Source: Streptomyces orinoci
Lineage (GTDB): Bacteria > Actinomycetota > Actinomycetes > Streptomycetales > Streptomycetaceae
Direction of reading: 5' to 3'
DNA: 64,000 nucleotides
Assembly: GCF_003121295.1 (NCBI RefSeq)
Contig: NZ_PHNC01000012.1
Coordinates: 62,001-126,000 of the forward strand
Below are positions 33,203 to 41,528 of the stretch, one piece after another. Positions within the stretch are counted from its first letter, which is position 1. Each line of letters begins with the position of its first letter. The position numbers were made by a program, and so were the translations under genes. The notes beneath the pieces were generated by a model. It did not search any database and was not told the DNA's origin. It saw only the letters and a program-made list of their open reading frames with translations.

Positions 33203-33287
33203 GTCCGGGTGGCGGAATGGCAGACGCGCTAGCTTGAGGTGCTAGTGCCCTTTATCGGGCGTGGGGGTTCAAGTCCCCCCTCGGACA
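33203..33287 (+). tRNA. tRNA-Leu (anticodon GAG)
   Basis: 85 bases. Acceptor GTCCGGG/CTCGGAC, anticodon stem CTAGC/GCTAG with loop TTGAGGT (anticodon GAG), long variable arm GCCCTTTATCGGGC typical of Leu/Ser, T arm GGTTCAAGTCC, discriminator A. CCA is not encoded. Confidence 0.95.
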
Positions 33288-33294
33288 CCGGAGA

Positions 33295-33327
33295 GGACCC
33301 CAGCTGAGCTGGGGTCCTTTTGTTTTT
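33295..33327 (+). terminator. Intrinsic terminator after tRNA-Leu
   Basis: Perfect 10-bp stem GGACCCCAGC/GCTGGGGTCC, 3-base loop, then TTTTGTTTTT. Confidence 0.85.
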
Positions 33328-33529
33328 GGGGGCCGGTGTGACCAGCGCGCCGATGTGACCAAGCGCTCAGCCGTCATGGGACCACTGGCCCTAGGGGTAT
33401 GTCCAGAGAACGGTACCTTTGTTCGAGGGCTGATGGTGTGCCCGGATTTATCCGGTCCGTTCCGGCCCTCACAGGTCCGTCCCTCCGGGGCGACCCGCAA
33501 CCCTCTGTTCAGCTGCGCAAGGGCTTCTG

Positions 33530-34969
33530 TTGAACCAAATGATCATTGACCGCGCCACCGGTGCGCCCGGGGCCGGCCGCACCACCCGCATCGGTGTCCT
33601 GGTCACCGCACTGCTCACGGCCTGTATCGCCTTCCAGCTCAACGCCAGCATGCTCAGCCCGGCGCTGAAGAGCATCCAGGACCAGCTGGGGGCCAGCACG
33701 GCCGAGGTGGGGCTCACCCAGACCGCGTTCTTCACCTCCGCCGCGCTGTTCTCGCTGTTCCTGCCGCGGCTCGGTGATGTCATCGGGCGCCGCAAGGTGC
33801 TGGTGGGAATGCTGGCCATGATGGCCGTCGGCTGTGTGGTGGCGGCGCTGGCCACCAGTGTGCCGATGCTGTTCGTCGGCCGGGTGCTGCAGGGCGCCTC
33901 CGGGCCGACCGTTCCGCTCTGTCTGATCATGCTGCGGGTCGAGGTCACCGAGCCCAAGCGGTACGGCACCCTGCTGGGCGCGATCACCGCGGTCAATGGC
34001 GGTGTGGCCGGTGTGGACTCGCTGGCCGGCGGTTTCCTCGCCGACAAGCACGGCTTCCAGGCCGTGTTCTGGGCCATGGCAGTGGTGGCGGCCCTCGCCA
34101 CCGTGATGGCCGGCACCATGACCCCGGAGAGCAAGGTCGAGGGGGCCGGGCGGATGGACTGGCCCGGTGTGGTCCTGCTGGTGGTCTCGGTCGGTTCGCT
34201 GCTGACCGCGCTGAACGAGGCCGGGAAGCTGGCCGCCGCCGACTGGGGCCTGGTCGCCGGGCTCACCGTGGTCGCCGCCGTGGCCTTCGCCCTGTTCTGG
34301 CGGACCGAGGGCCGCAGCGGCCATCCGCTGGTCGCCACCCATCACCTCAAGCAGCGCTCCACCTGGTCCATCCTGCTGACCACGGTGCTCACCATGACCG
34401 GTGTGTTCGCGGTGATGAACGGCCTGATCCCGGCCTTCGCCCAGGACGCCACGGTGGGTCTGGGCATGGGCGCCGAGCAGTCCGCCTGGTGGACGCTCAC
34501 CCCCTATGCCCTGGCCGGACTGGCCATGGGCCCGGTGGCCGGCCGCCTGGCCGCGACCTTCGGGTACGGCCGGGTGCTGCGACTGGGCCTGATCGGCTCC
34601 GTGGGTTCGGTACTGCTGATGATCGTCACGCTGCCCGCGCACTCGGAACTGCTGCTGCTGGCGGGCTCCATCCTGGTGGGCATCACCTACGCGGGCGTGG
34701 CCAACATCGTGCTCAACGGTCTGGGCGTGGTGCTTTCGCCCGACGACAACCCGGGCTTCCTGCCCGGCCTGAACGCCGGTGCGTTCAACCTGGGCGCGGG
34801 CCTGAGCTTTGCGCTGCTCTACGCGGTCAACACCGCGGTGGCGCCCGCCGGTTCGAGCTCCTCGGCCGGGTACACCGCCAGCATGATCGCGGGTGTGGTC
34901 ATCCTGGCGCTGGCCATCGCCACCTCCTTCCTGATCCCCAAGCCGGTGTCGGCGGAGGCGCAGGACTGA
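33530..34969 (+). CDS. MFS transporter (DHA2-like drug exporter)
   Basis: 479 residues, ~12-14 membrane segments. MFS loop motif LPRLGDVIGRRKVLVGML (motif A) and GRVLQGASGPTVPLCLIML (motif B/C region) are present, with WAMAVVAALATVMAG and GLIPAFAQD later. Resembles the drug:H+ antiporter-2 group. TTG at 33530 is well placed behind AAGGG; ATG at 33539 is an alternative. It stands alone between two terminators. Confidence 0.85.
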   Translation: MNQMIIDRATGAPGAGRTTRIGVLVTALLTACIAFQLNASMLSPALKSIQDQLGASTAEVGLTQTAFFTSAALFSLFLPRLGDVIGRRKVLVGMLAMMAVGCVVAALATSVPMLFVGRVLQGASGPTVPLCLIMLRVEVTEPKRYGTLLGAITAVNGGVAGVDSLAGGFLADKHGFQAVFWAMAVVAALATVMAGTMTPESKVEGAGRMDWPGVVLLVVSVGSLLTALNEAGKLAAADWGLVAGLTVVAAVAFALFWRTEGRSGHPLVATHHLKQRSTWSILLTTVLTMTGVFAVMNGLIPAFAQDATVGLGMGAEQSAWWTLTPYALAGLAMGPVAGRLAATFGYGRVLRLGLIGSVGSVLLMIVTLPAHSELLLLAGSILVGITYAGVANIVLNGLGVVLSPDDNPGFLPGLNAGAFNLGAGLSFALLYAVNTAVAPAGSSSSAGYTASMIAGVVILALAIATSFLIPKPVSAEAQD

Positions 34970-34996
34970 GGCGGGCTGCTGCCTGGACGATATAAG

Positions 34997-35025
34997 GGAA
35001 CCCCGGCCCGGTGGGCCGGGGTTCC
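34997..35025 (+). terminator. Hairpin terminator after the MFS gene
   Basis: Perfect 13-bp arms GGAACCCCGGCCC and GGGCCGGGGTTCC with a 3-base loop, followed by TTGC. Confidence 0.75.
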
Positions 35026-35134
35026 TTGCCGTAGGGGCGCCGTTCTTTCCGGCACTCCCGGAATCCTGGCCGCCGCGTTCGCGGCGCCGCCCGGCAGGGG
35101 CAAGGATGGGAGACGGCTCGACCGGCGAGCCGCG

Positions 35135-35186
35135 GTCCGTATCCATCGTGGGTACCGGTCGTCCGTATCCATCGTCCGTATCCATC
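35135..35186 (+). repeat. Four tandem 13-bp units before a monooxygenase gene
   Basis: GTCCGTATCCATC occurs at 35135, 35161 and 35174; the unit at 35148 is degenerate (8 of 13 match). Spacing is exact multiples of 13. The array ends 13 bp before the start codon, abutting AGGAG. Confidence 0.65.
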
Positions 35187-35199
35187 AGGAGCAGCACTC

Positions 35200-35526
35200 A
35201 TGATCTTCATCGCCGTGCGGTTCACCATCCGCCCCGAGTACAGCGAGGAGTGGCTCAACCGCGTCCAGGACTTCACCCGGGCCACCCGCAACGAGCCGGG
35301 CAATCTCTTCTTCGACTGGTCCCGCAGCGTGGACAACCCCCACCAGTTCGTCCTGCTGGAGGCGTTCGAGTCGGCCGAGGCCGGTGCGGAGCATGTGAAC
35401 TCCGAGCACTTCAAGACCGCCATGGCCTGGATGCCGGAGCTGATCGCCACCACCCCGGAGATCATCAACGTCGAGCTGGAGCAGCGGGGTTGGTCGGCGA
35501 TGGCGGAGCTCTCGCCGCGCGGCTGA
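35200..35526 (+). CDS. Antibiotic-biosynthesis-monooxygenase (ABM) domain protein
   Basis: 108 residues, the whole protein one ABM/YgiN-like ferredoxin-like domain: FIAVRFTIRPEYSEEWLNRVQDFTRATRNEPGNLFFDWSRSVDNPHQFVLLEAF and HVNSEHFKTAM. Such cofactor-free proteins oxidise quinols or polyketide-type aromatics. AGGAG is close to the ATG. It borders remains of other oxygenase genes and is probably the surviving part of the same tailoring locus. Confidence 0.85.
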   Translation: MIFIAVRFTIRPEYSEEWLNRVQDFTRATRNEPGNLFFDWSRSVDNPHQFVLLEAFESAEAGAEHVNSEHFKTAMAWMPELIATTPEIINVELEQRGWSAMAELSPRG

Positions 35527-35596
35527 GAGTTGAGGAGCACCTCCCGCTGCCCGCACAATCGGGGCAGCGACGGCTCAGCCGCCGCACCGGGGGAGG

Positions 35597-35880
35597 CGCC
35601 CATTTCTGGCCCAGGGGCTGCCGCTGGCCCGGGCGGAGTTGCATCTGCGGGGCCGGCTGGTCGCCCGGCACCGGATGGGGATGGCGGACACCGCCTTTCC
35701 CGGGCTGCTGCCCATTGAACAGGACGCCAGTGAGCGGCTGTTGCGGAACCGGCTGCGCCAACTCGGGCCGGACGTACGGTGGTCCACCAAAGGTGACCGG
35801 GGTACGGGCGGAGGGCGGCGGAGCCCTGGTGCGGCTGCGCGGGGTGAATGCCCTGGCCGCCGGCGCACGCACCACGGTAT
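35597..35880 (+). pseudogene. Internal fragment of an FAD-dependent aromatic monooxygenase
   Basis: In one frame FLAQGLPLARAELHLRG, TAFPGLLPIEQDASERLL and LGPDVRWSTK match the middle of PHBH-fold monooxygenases; after a one-base shift near 35788-35792 the next frame reads VTGVRAEGGGALVRLRG, the following block of the same fold. The FAD-binding N-terminus and everything after are missing, and no start or ribosome site is present. A clear pseudogene relic. Confidence 0.7.
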
Positions 35881-35929
35881 GCCGGGGCGGGTCCATAAAG
35901 ACCATCCAGCTGCTCACCGTCCGCCGCAG

Positions 35930-36144
35930 CCGGGGGCATTGGCGGGGGATGGGGGCGGGCAGCGCGCCCGGCCGAAGGCGCGGTCGGTGAGCACCCGGGC
36001 CACATCCCGGTGCCGGAACAGAAACCAGGCGCCCTCGGCCCGGTGCACCGGGTCCGCCGCCCGGTAGCGCCGGTGGACCGGGTAGGGGTCGGCGGGCGGA
36101 ATCTCCGAGGCCCGGAGCGGACCGGGAAGACCGGGTGAGTTCAC
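35930..36144 (-). pseudogene. N-terminal stub of a cytochrome P450
   Basis: From a GTG start overlapping the upstream monooxygenase stop (GTGA): DPYPVHRRYRAADPVHRA, AWFLFRHRDVARVLTDRAFGRA is the N-terminal segment of a bacterial P450. After about residue 58 the similarity ends and a short unrelated tail with a stop follows. The I-helix, ExxR and heme Cys regions are gone. The stub still shares translational coupling with the intact FAD monooxygenase gene. Confidence 0.7.
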
Positions 36145-37772
36145 CGGGCACCCCTTACGGTGTCGGCCAGCAGGGCGGGATCCGGCGGCAGCCGGCGGCC
36201 GCGCCAGGCCACATGCCCGTCCGGCCGTACCAGGACAAAGGGCCGGCCATAGAGCCCGGCCACCGTCCGGTCATGGCATCTTGCCGTCAGCAGCGGCACC
36301 CGGCGGTCCGCGAAGGCCGACTCAAAGCCCCCCAGCCGCTCGGAGTCGGCGAAGCACAACAGCCGGAACGCCGGGCCGAACAGATCCAGTACCGAGGTGC
36401 CGCCGCTCAGCCAGGCGTGCGGGGCCCGCCCGCCCGGCAGCGCCGCGGTGCGCCAGTCGCCATCGCTGTCCTGGGCATCCCCGATGATCACCGGCGAGGT
36501 GTAGCGGAAGCCGAAGTGCACATCGGGCGCCTCGAACTCCCGGCACACGCCACTGGCTTGGAGTCGCTGAGCCAGCCGTGCCCTGGCCCTGGCCCCCTCC
36601 GGGGTGTTCAGCACGATCTCCGGGGGCAGTTCGCGGCGCAGGGTGCGGCGCAGATGGGTGTTGGCCTCCAGCAGGCTGAGTTCGGCGACCGGGCGGCGCT
36701 CGGTGTCATAGGAGTCCAGCAGCGCCGGGCCCGCCCAGCCCGCGAGCTGGGCGGCGAGCTTCCAGCCCAGGTCGGCGGCGTCACAGATGCCGGTGTTCAT
36801 GCCGAAGCCCCCGGAGGGGGAGAGGGCGTGTGCCGCGTCGCCCGCCAGCAGCACCCGGTCGTCGCGGAAGCGCTCGGCCACCCGGTGGGTGAGGTGCCAG
36901 TGGTGCTCGGTGAGGAACTCCAGCGGAGTGTCCAGGGCAACCGCGCGCCGGATCAGGGAGGCCGCTGCCTCGTCGGGAGTGGTCTCCGCCGACACCGTGA
37001 GCCGGTACAGTTCCCGCCCGTCCATGGCTCGCAAGAGAGAGCGCAGATCCGGTGGTTGGGCCAGGAAGTACACCAGCGCGCCCCGCTCGCCCATCCGCTC
37101 GCGCAGCAGCGGCGCCCGGAAGAGGATATTGCGGAACACCCGGGTGGGATGGAAGGCCGGTGCCGCTATGTCACAGCTCTTCCGTACGGCGGAGGAGGCG
37201 CCGTCGCAGCCCACCAGATAGCGGGAGCGGAACTTCAGCTGGGAGCCGTCGGTGAGGTCGGTGGCCGAGGCGGTGACCGCGTCCGGGTGCTGGATAACGG
37301 AATCCAGCCGGCAGCGCGGGCGCAGCGGCCCCTCCGGGTGCACCCCTACGGCGTGAGTGAGCAGCGGGGACAACCAGTGCTGGGGACAGACCTGTTCCGG
37401 CTCGGGGGTGTAGGGCAGCGGCGGGCGGGTGTCACAGCTGCCGAAGCGCAGCCGGTGGATCTCATGGCCGCCCAGCGCGGTGGTCCACACCACATCCAGC
37501 GGATGGTCGCCGGGCCAGCCGGCGGTGCGGATGGCATGCGCCAGGCCCCAGCGGCGGAAGAACTCCATGGAACGGGGGCCCACCGTACCGACCTTGGGGT
37601 GGGTGACCTGCCCGTCCGTCTCCTCCAGCACGATGCAGGGCACCCGGCGCCAGACGAGGTCCAGCGCCAGCGCCAGCCCCACCGGTCCGGCACCCACGAT
37701 CAGTACATCCGTCTCGGCCTCGGTCGTGGAGGCCGTGGAGGCCCTGGAAGCCATGGAGCCCGTGGAGCTCAT
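36141..37772 (-). CDS. FAD-dependent aromatic monooxygenase (PHBH/PheA fold)
   Basis: 543 residues. FAD fingerprint VLIVGAGPVGLALALDL, the DG motif YLVGCDGASSAVRKS and the GD motif VLLAGDAAHALSPSGGFGMNTGICDAADLGWKL are all intact; the C-terminus has a thioredoxin-like extension typical of phenol or polyketide hydroxylases (LVRPDGHVAWR). AAGGAC lies five bases before the ATG at 37772. Its start overlaps the preceding ORF (ATGA) and its stop overlaps the P450 stub. It would hydroxylate an aromatic substrate using NAD(P)H. Confidence 0.85.
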   Translation of the reverse strand: MSSTGSMASRASTASTTEAETDVLIVGAGPVGLALALDLVWRRVPCIVLEETDGQVTHPKVGTVGPRSMEFFRRWGLAHAIRTAGWPGDHPLDVVWTTALGGHEIHRLRFGSCDTRPPLPYTPEPEQVCPQHWLSPLLTHAVGVHPEGPLRPRCRLDSVIQHPDAVTASATDLTDGSQLKFRSRYLVGCDGASSAVRKSCDIAAPAFHPTRVFRNILFRAPLLRERMGERGALVYFLAQPPDLRSLLRAMDGRELYRLTVSAETTPDEAAASLIRRAVALDTPLEFLTEHHWHLTHRVAERFRDDRVLLAGDAAHALSPSGGFGMNTGICDAADLGWKLAAQLAGWAGPALLDSYDTERRPVAELSLLEANTHLRRTLRRELPPEIVLNTPEGARARARLAQRLQASGVCREFEAPDVHFGFRYTSPVIIGDAQDSDGDWRTAALPGGRAPHAWLSGGTSVLDLFGPAFRLLCFADSERLGGFESAFADRRVPLLTARCHDRTVAGLYGRPFVLVRPDGHVAWRGRRLPPDPALLADTVRGAR

Positions 37773-38050
37773 GGGGGTCCTTCCGTCCGCTGCGGTCCGT
37801 TCCGATGGCAGAAATGGAAGAAATCGGCATGGAAGGCGAGTATCTCCGCGGCCTGGCCGGGCTCCAGGGCAGCAACCGGCCGTGCAGGCCGGGCACCCGC
37901 GGCAGCCCCCGCCGGATGGCCGCGTAGAGTTCGCCGATCGACCCCCAGCCGGTGCCCGGTCCATGGCTCGCGCCGGGCGGGGCGGGCTGTTCCGTCGATG
38001 TCGGGGATGTGGAAGGGCTCCGCCATTCCCTTGAAAGAGTGCGCATGCCA
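37769..38050 (-). pseudogene. Broken ORF upstream of the FAD monooxygenase, possibly ferritin-like
   Basis: One frame ends ATGA-coupled to the monooxygenase (tail AAEILAFHADFFHFCHRNG) and begins GMAEPFHIPDIDG, but its middle is nonsense; a second frame across 37850-37930 reads GWGSIGELYAAIRRGLPRV, which resembles the SIGELYAAI block of ferritin-like VioB-type proteins. Two frameshifts would join them. The family assignment is weak; the frame-broken state and the coupling to the next gene are the firmer observations. Confidence 0.4.
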
Positions 38051-38223
38051 AGGATCGGATGTGCCGGACATTGAAGCGTCCCCCCGTAAATGCCTGCCTA
38101 TGGCCCGATTTGACCCTCAAGACATTCCATGGGTGCCCGGCGGAACGCAACCGATTTTCCAGCCATAAATCCCTGCGTAGGCGAAATACGCGGAATGCTG
38201 TCCCCTAGGGAACCCGGTACCCG

Positions 38224-38239
38224 TACTCCCCCAGGAGTA
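38224..38239. promoter_or_regulatory. Inverted repeat TACTCC-N4-GGAGTA
   Basis: Perfect 6-bp arms in the region before the DMT transporter gene, flanked by two CCGTAC(C) elements. A palindromic regulator site is likely; the factor is unknown. The rest of 38051-38334 shows no gene. Confidence 0.4.
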
Positions 38240-38334
38240 GGAACAACCCCGTACCCAGGAACGACGACGGAACGGGCGGGGCGCGGCATGGTGGGAGGTA
38301 TGGACGACCACGCTACGGACCGCAGAGGCGAGTC

Positions 38335-39543
38335 GTGAGCGCACTGACGCTCTCGGTGCTGCTCTGCCTGGTGTCCGCCGTCTGTTACGCGGCCGCCGCC
38401 ATAGTGCAGGAGCGCATCGCCGCCCTCCCCGGCGGCGGTGCCCGGCAGGCGCTGCGCCGCCCCGGCTGGTGGGGCGCGGTGGCGCTCACCGCCCTGGGCG
38501 CGGGCCTGCATGTTCTGGCACTGGCCTACGGTCCGTTGAGTGTGGTGCAGCCACTGGGGGCGCTGACCATAGTCTTTGCGCTGCCCATGGCCGCCTGGTT
38601 CGTCCGCCGCCCGGTCGGGGCGGCCGGCTGGCGGGGGGCCTTACTGGCCACCGCCGGGCTGGCCGGGCTGCTCACCCTGACCGGCCCGCCGCGCACCGAG
38701 CACCTCGCCGGCTCCGAGCGCCCCGCGCTCGCGCTGGCGGTGCTCGGTGCGATGGCCGGGCTGATGCTCGCCGCGCACTGGATGCGGCGCCCGGTGGTAC
38801 GGGGGGTGGTGCTGGCCACCGCGGCGGGCGCCGCCTTCGGCATGGCCTCGGTGTTCACCAAGGCGGTCGCCGAGGACCTCACCGACCATCACCCCGCCGC
38901 GCTGGGGGTGAGCCTGGGCGCCATAGCGCTGCTGGCCCCCGCGGGCATGCTGATCTCCCAGGCCGCCTACCGTGGCGCCGGGCTGGCGGCCCCGCTGGCC
39001 ACCCTGACCGTGGTCAACCCGGTGGTGGCGGCGGCCGTGGGCACTCTGGTGCTGGGCGAGGCCTTCCGGTACGGGCTCACCGGCGGCCTGCTGGCCTTAC
39101 TGGCGGGAGCGGTGACCGCGGCCGGTGTTGTGGTGCTGACCTTCCGCGAAGCGGAACTGGCCGCCCAGGAGCCAGGCATCACCGCGGAGTTGGGCCCCGC
39201 CGCGTCGGATCCCGCCACGGGGCCGGGCCTCACCGCGGAGCAGGACCCCGCCGCGGAGTTGGGCCCCGTGCCCGTGCTGGTGTCCGTGCCCGAGCCGGAT
39301 CCGGCCCTCCAGCCGGATGCCGCCCTCAGGCCGGATTCGGCCCCCGAGCCGGATTCCGCCCCCGGGCCCTGGTCCGGACCCGTCCCGCTGACCGGCCGGG
39401 AGCCGGAGGCCCGGGTGCCCAGAGCCCGGACGCGCCCCCGCCGGATGACCGTCCGCTGTGGTTCGAAGTCGCCTGAGGACCAGTCCGTTCGGGCCGTGGT
39501 GCGGGCGTGCGCCCCGCGCCACCATGGGGCTGCCGACCCCTGA
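38335..39543 (+). CDS. DMT-superfamily (EamA-like) membrane protein with disordered tail
   Basis: 402 residues. Ten hydrophobic segments in residues 1-275, in two halves (VCYAAAAIVQERIAAL, LSVVQPLGALTIVFALPMAAWF; FGMASVFTKAVAED, APLATLTVVNPVVAAAVGTLVLGE), typical of DMT transporters. After ~275 comes a ~125-residue Pro/Glu/Asp repeat tail (PDPALQPDAALRPDSAPEP). In the neighbouring frame the DNA at ~39430-39476 reads PPDDRPLWFEVA then stop, which looks like a native end, so the real gene may contain a frameshift in the tail. GTG start. Confidence 0.75.
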   Translation: MSALTLSVLLCLVSAVCYAAAAIVQERIAALPGGGARQALRRPGWWGAVALTALGAGLHVLALAYGPLSVVQPLGALTIVFALPMAAWFVRRPVGAAGWRGALLATAGLAGLLTLTGPPRTEHLAGSERPALALAVLGAMAGLMLAAHWMRRPVVRGVVLATAAGAAFGMASVFTKAVAEDLTDHHPAALGVSLGAIALLAPAGMLISQAAYRGAGLAAPLATLTVVNPVVAAAVGTLVLGEAFRYGLTGGLLALLAGAVTAAGVVVLTFREAELAAQEPGITAELGPAASDPATGPGLTAEQDPAAELGPVPVLVSVPEPDPALQPDAALRPDSAPEPDSAPGPWSGPVPLTGREPEARVPRARTRPRRMTVRCGSKSPEDQSVRAVVRACAPRHHGAADP

Positions 39544-39555
39544 GGAGGAGCGCCC

Positions 39556-40038
39556 ATGGACTTCGACGTCGTGGTGGAAATCCCGCAAGGCAGCCGCAAC
39601 AAATACGAGATGGACCATGAACGGGGCCGTATCCGCCTGGACCGGCTGCTGTTCACCTCCACCCGCTACCCCGCCGACTACGGCTATATCGAAGGCACCC
39701 TGGGCGCCGACGGGGAGCCGCTGGACGCCCTGGTGCTGGCGAGCGGTGAACCCACCTTCCCGGGTGTGGTGATCCGCTGCCGGGCGATCGGGATGTTCCG
39801 GATGCACGATGAACAGGGCGAGGACATCAAGGTGTTGTGTGTCCCTGCCGCCGACCCCCGCCAGGAACACCTGCGTGATCTGCGGCACTTGCAGCAATTC
39901 GACCGGCTGGAGATCCAGCACTTCTTCGAGGTCTACAAGGAACTGGAGCCGGGGAAGTCGGTGGACGGCGCCTGCTGGGGCGACCGTTCGGCCGCGGAGC
40001 GGGAGATCACCGTCTCCCGGGACCGCGTGGAGGGGTGA
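39556..40038 (+). CDS. ppa: Inorganic pyrophosphatase
   Basis: 160 residues, the family-I bacterial size. Blocks VVVEIPQGSRNKYEMDHE, DRLLFTSTRYPADYGYIEGTL, GEPLDALVL (DxxxD catalytic region), EQGEDIKVLCVPAADP and HFFEVYKELEPGKSV are all diagnostic. Hydrolyses pyrophosphate to phosphate, driving biosynthesis. GAGGAG before the ATG, 12 bp from the DMT stop, possible co-transcription. Confidence 0.95.
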   Translation: MDFDVVVEIPQGSRNKYEMDHERGRIRLDRLLFTSTRYPADYGYIEGTLGADGEPLDALVLASGEPTFPGVVIRCRAIGMFRMHDEQGEDIKVLCVPAADPRQEHLRDLRHLQQFDRLEIQHFFEVYKELEPGKSVDGACWGDRSAAEREITVSRDRVEG

Positions 40039-40078
40039 CCGCCCGCACGGCCCACAGCTTGATGCGGTACAACGAGCC

Positions 40079-41509
40079 ATGGCCAAGTACCGCGCCACCG
40101 TCCCCCTTCTCGCAGTCGCCGCCGGCTTTGCGGTACTGCAACTCTGCTACGCCGTCGTACATATGGACCTCGGCTGGGATGAGACCGTCTACCTCTCCCA
40201 GGTCGATCCCCGCCATCCCGCCGCCTACTTCAGCGCCCCCCGCTCCCGGGGCATCACCCTGCTCGTCTCCCCGCTGATCGCCGTCACCTCCTCCGTACTC
40301 ACCCTGCGCATCGCCCTGGCCCTGCTCTCCGCGGCCGCCCTCTACGCCGCGTTCAAGGTGTGGGAACCCCTGCTCGGCAAGGGCCGGGTGGCCCTGGCGG
40401 CCCTGCTGTTCGCCACCCTGTGGATCACCGTGCTCAGCGGTCCGGAGGTGATGCCCAACCTCTGGCTGGCGTTCACCGCGGTGGCCGCCACCGGCTGGTT
40501 TCTGCGCGCCCGCACCGGCGCACCGGAGCGCCGCAAGGCGCTTTTCCGGCTGACCGCCACCCTCGCCGCCGCCACCCTGCTGCGTGCCCCGGACGGCGTC
40601 TGGCTGTCCTTCCCCCTGCTGGCCGCCTGTGCGCTGGCCCGGCCCTGGCGCCGTCCGGCAGCGGCCGGCGCCGTCCTCGGCGGGCTGGCGCTGGGCGGGC
40701 TCCAGTGGGCCATCGAGGCATATGTCCGCTTCGGTGGCATCCTTAAGCGGCTATCCGATTCCAGCGACACCGAGGGCGGCATGGGCCGCGCCCTGGGCGC
40801 CGGGGTGCGGGCCGCCTTCCGCAGCCTGGACGGACCCCAGCTGTGCCGCCCCTGCCATATAGCCGCGCCACCGGTGACCCATACCCTGTGGTGGCTGCTG
40901 CTGCCCGTACTCGCCCTGGCCGCCTGTGCGTTGGCCGCCCGCCGCCCGGACCGGGCCGCGATCGTCCTCCCGGTCGCCGGTGCGCTCTCCCTGGCCGTGC
41001 CCTATCTGCTGCTGCTGGACTACGCCGCCCCCCGCTTCCTGCTCCCCTGCTACGCCCTGCTCGCCCTGCCGGTCGCCGACCTCACCGTCCGCGCGGTACG
41101 GGCCATGCCGGCCCCGCGCCGGCGCTCACTGGTCGCCCTGCTGCTCTGCGCGGTGTTCGCCGGCCATCTCGCCGTACAGGTCAAGGAGTTGCGCTACAAC
41201 GCCGCCGACGCCCGGGACACCGCGGTGCGTTACCGGCGCGCCGCCCGGGAGCTGAACCGCCTGGGGGTGGCGGCGCCCTGTCTGGTCACCGGGCCGCGCG
41301 CCCAGCCCATCGGCTATGAGGCGGGCTGCACCTCGGCCCAGACCATGGGCAACAACCGCTCCACCACCACCGCCGGCCTGCTCCGCGCCGCGGCCGCGGA
41401 ACCCCTCGCCGTACTCTTCGACCCGGCCGACGGCTATCTGCCGCCGTACGCCCGCCACTGGCACCGGCACCCGCTGCCGGGCACCGACTGGAGCGTATAT
41501 CTGCGCTGA
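40079..41509 (+). CDS. Polytopic membrane protein, glycosyltransferase-39-like
   Basis: 476 residues with ~10-11 hydrophobic segments. After TM1 comes the extracytoplasmic loop MDLGWDETVYLSQVDP, whose DE pair sits where GT39/ArnT-type enzymes hold their acidic catalytic residue. The C-terminal ~70 residues form a soluble tail (NRLGVAAPCLVTGPRAQPIGYEAGC). Likely transfers sugars from a polyprenyl donor, though the substrate is not shown. The start ATG is 40 bp after the pyrophosphatase gene and has no strong ribosome site. Confidence 0.65.
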   Translation: MAKYRATVPLLAVAAGFAVLQLCYAVVHMDLGWDETVYLSQVDPRHPAAYFSAPRSRGITLLVSPLIAVTSSVLTLRIALALLSAAALYAAFKVWEPLLGKGRVALAALLFATLWITVLSGPEVMPNLWLAFTAVAATGWFLRARTGAPERRKALFRLTATLAAATLLRAPDGVWLSFPLLAACALARPWRRPAAAGAVLGGLALGGLQWAIEAYVRFGGILKRLSDSSDTEGGMGRALGAGVRAAFRSLDGPQLCRPCHIAAPPVTHTLWWLLLPVLALAACALAARRPDRAAIVLPVAGALSLAVPYLLLLDYAAPRFLLPCYALLALPVADLTVRAVRAMPAPRRRSLVALLLCAVFAGHLAVQVKELRYNAADARDTAVRYRRAARELNRLGVAAPCLVTGPRAQPIGYEAGCTSAQTMGNNRSTTTAGLLRAAAAEPLAVLFDPADGYLPPYARHWHRHPLPGTDWSVYLR

Positions 41510-41528
41510 CCTCCCGGCGCCCGCCTCA

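Noticed and set aside
33355..33549. Small ORF between tRNA-Leu and the MFS gene
   Set aside because: No ribosome site and an unlikely composition; overlaps the MFS start.
36135..38168. Long plus-strand open frame across the FAD monooxygenase
   Set aside because: It is the complement of an enzyme with intact FAD motifs and shows no family resemblance of its own.
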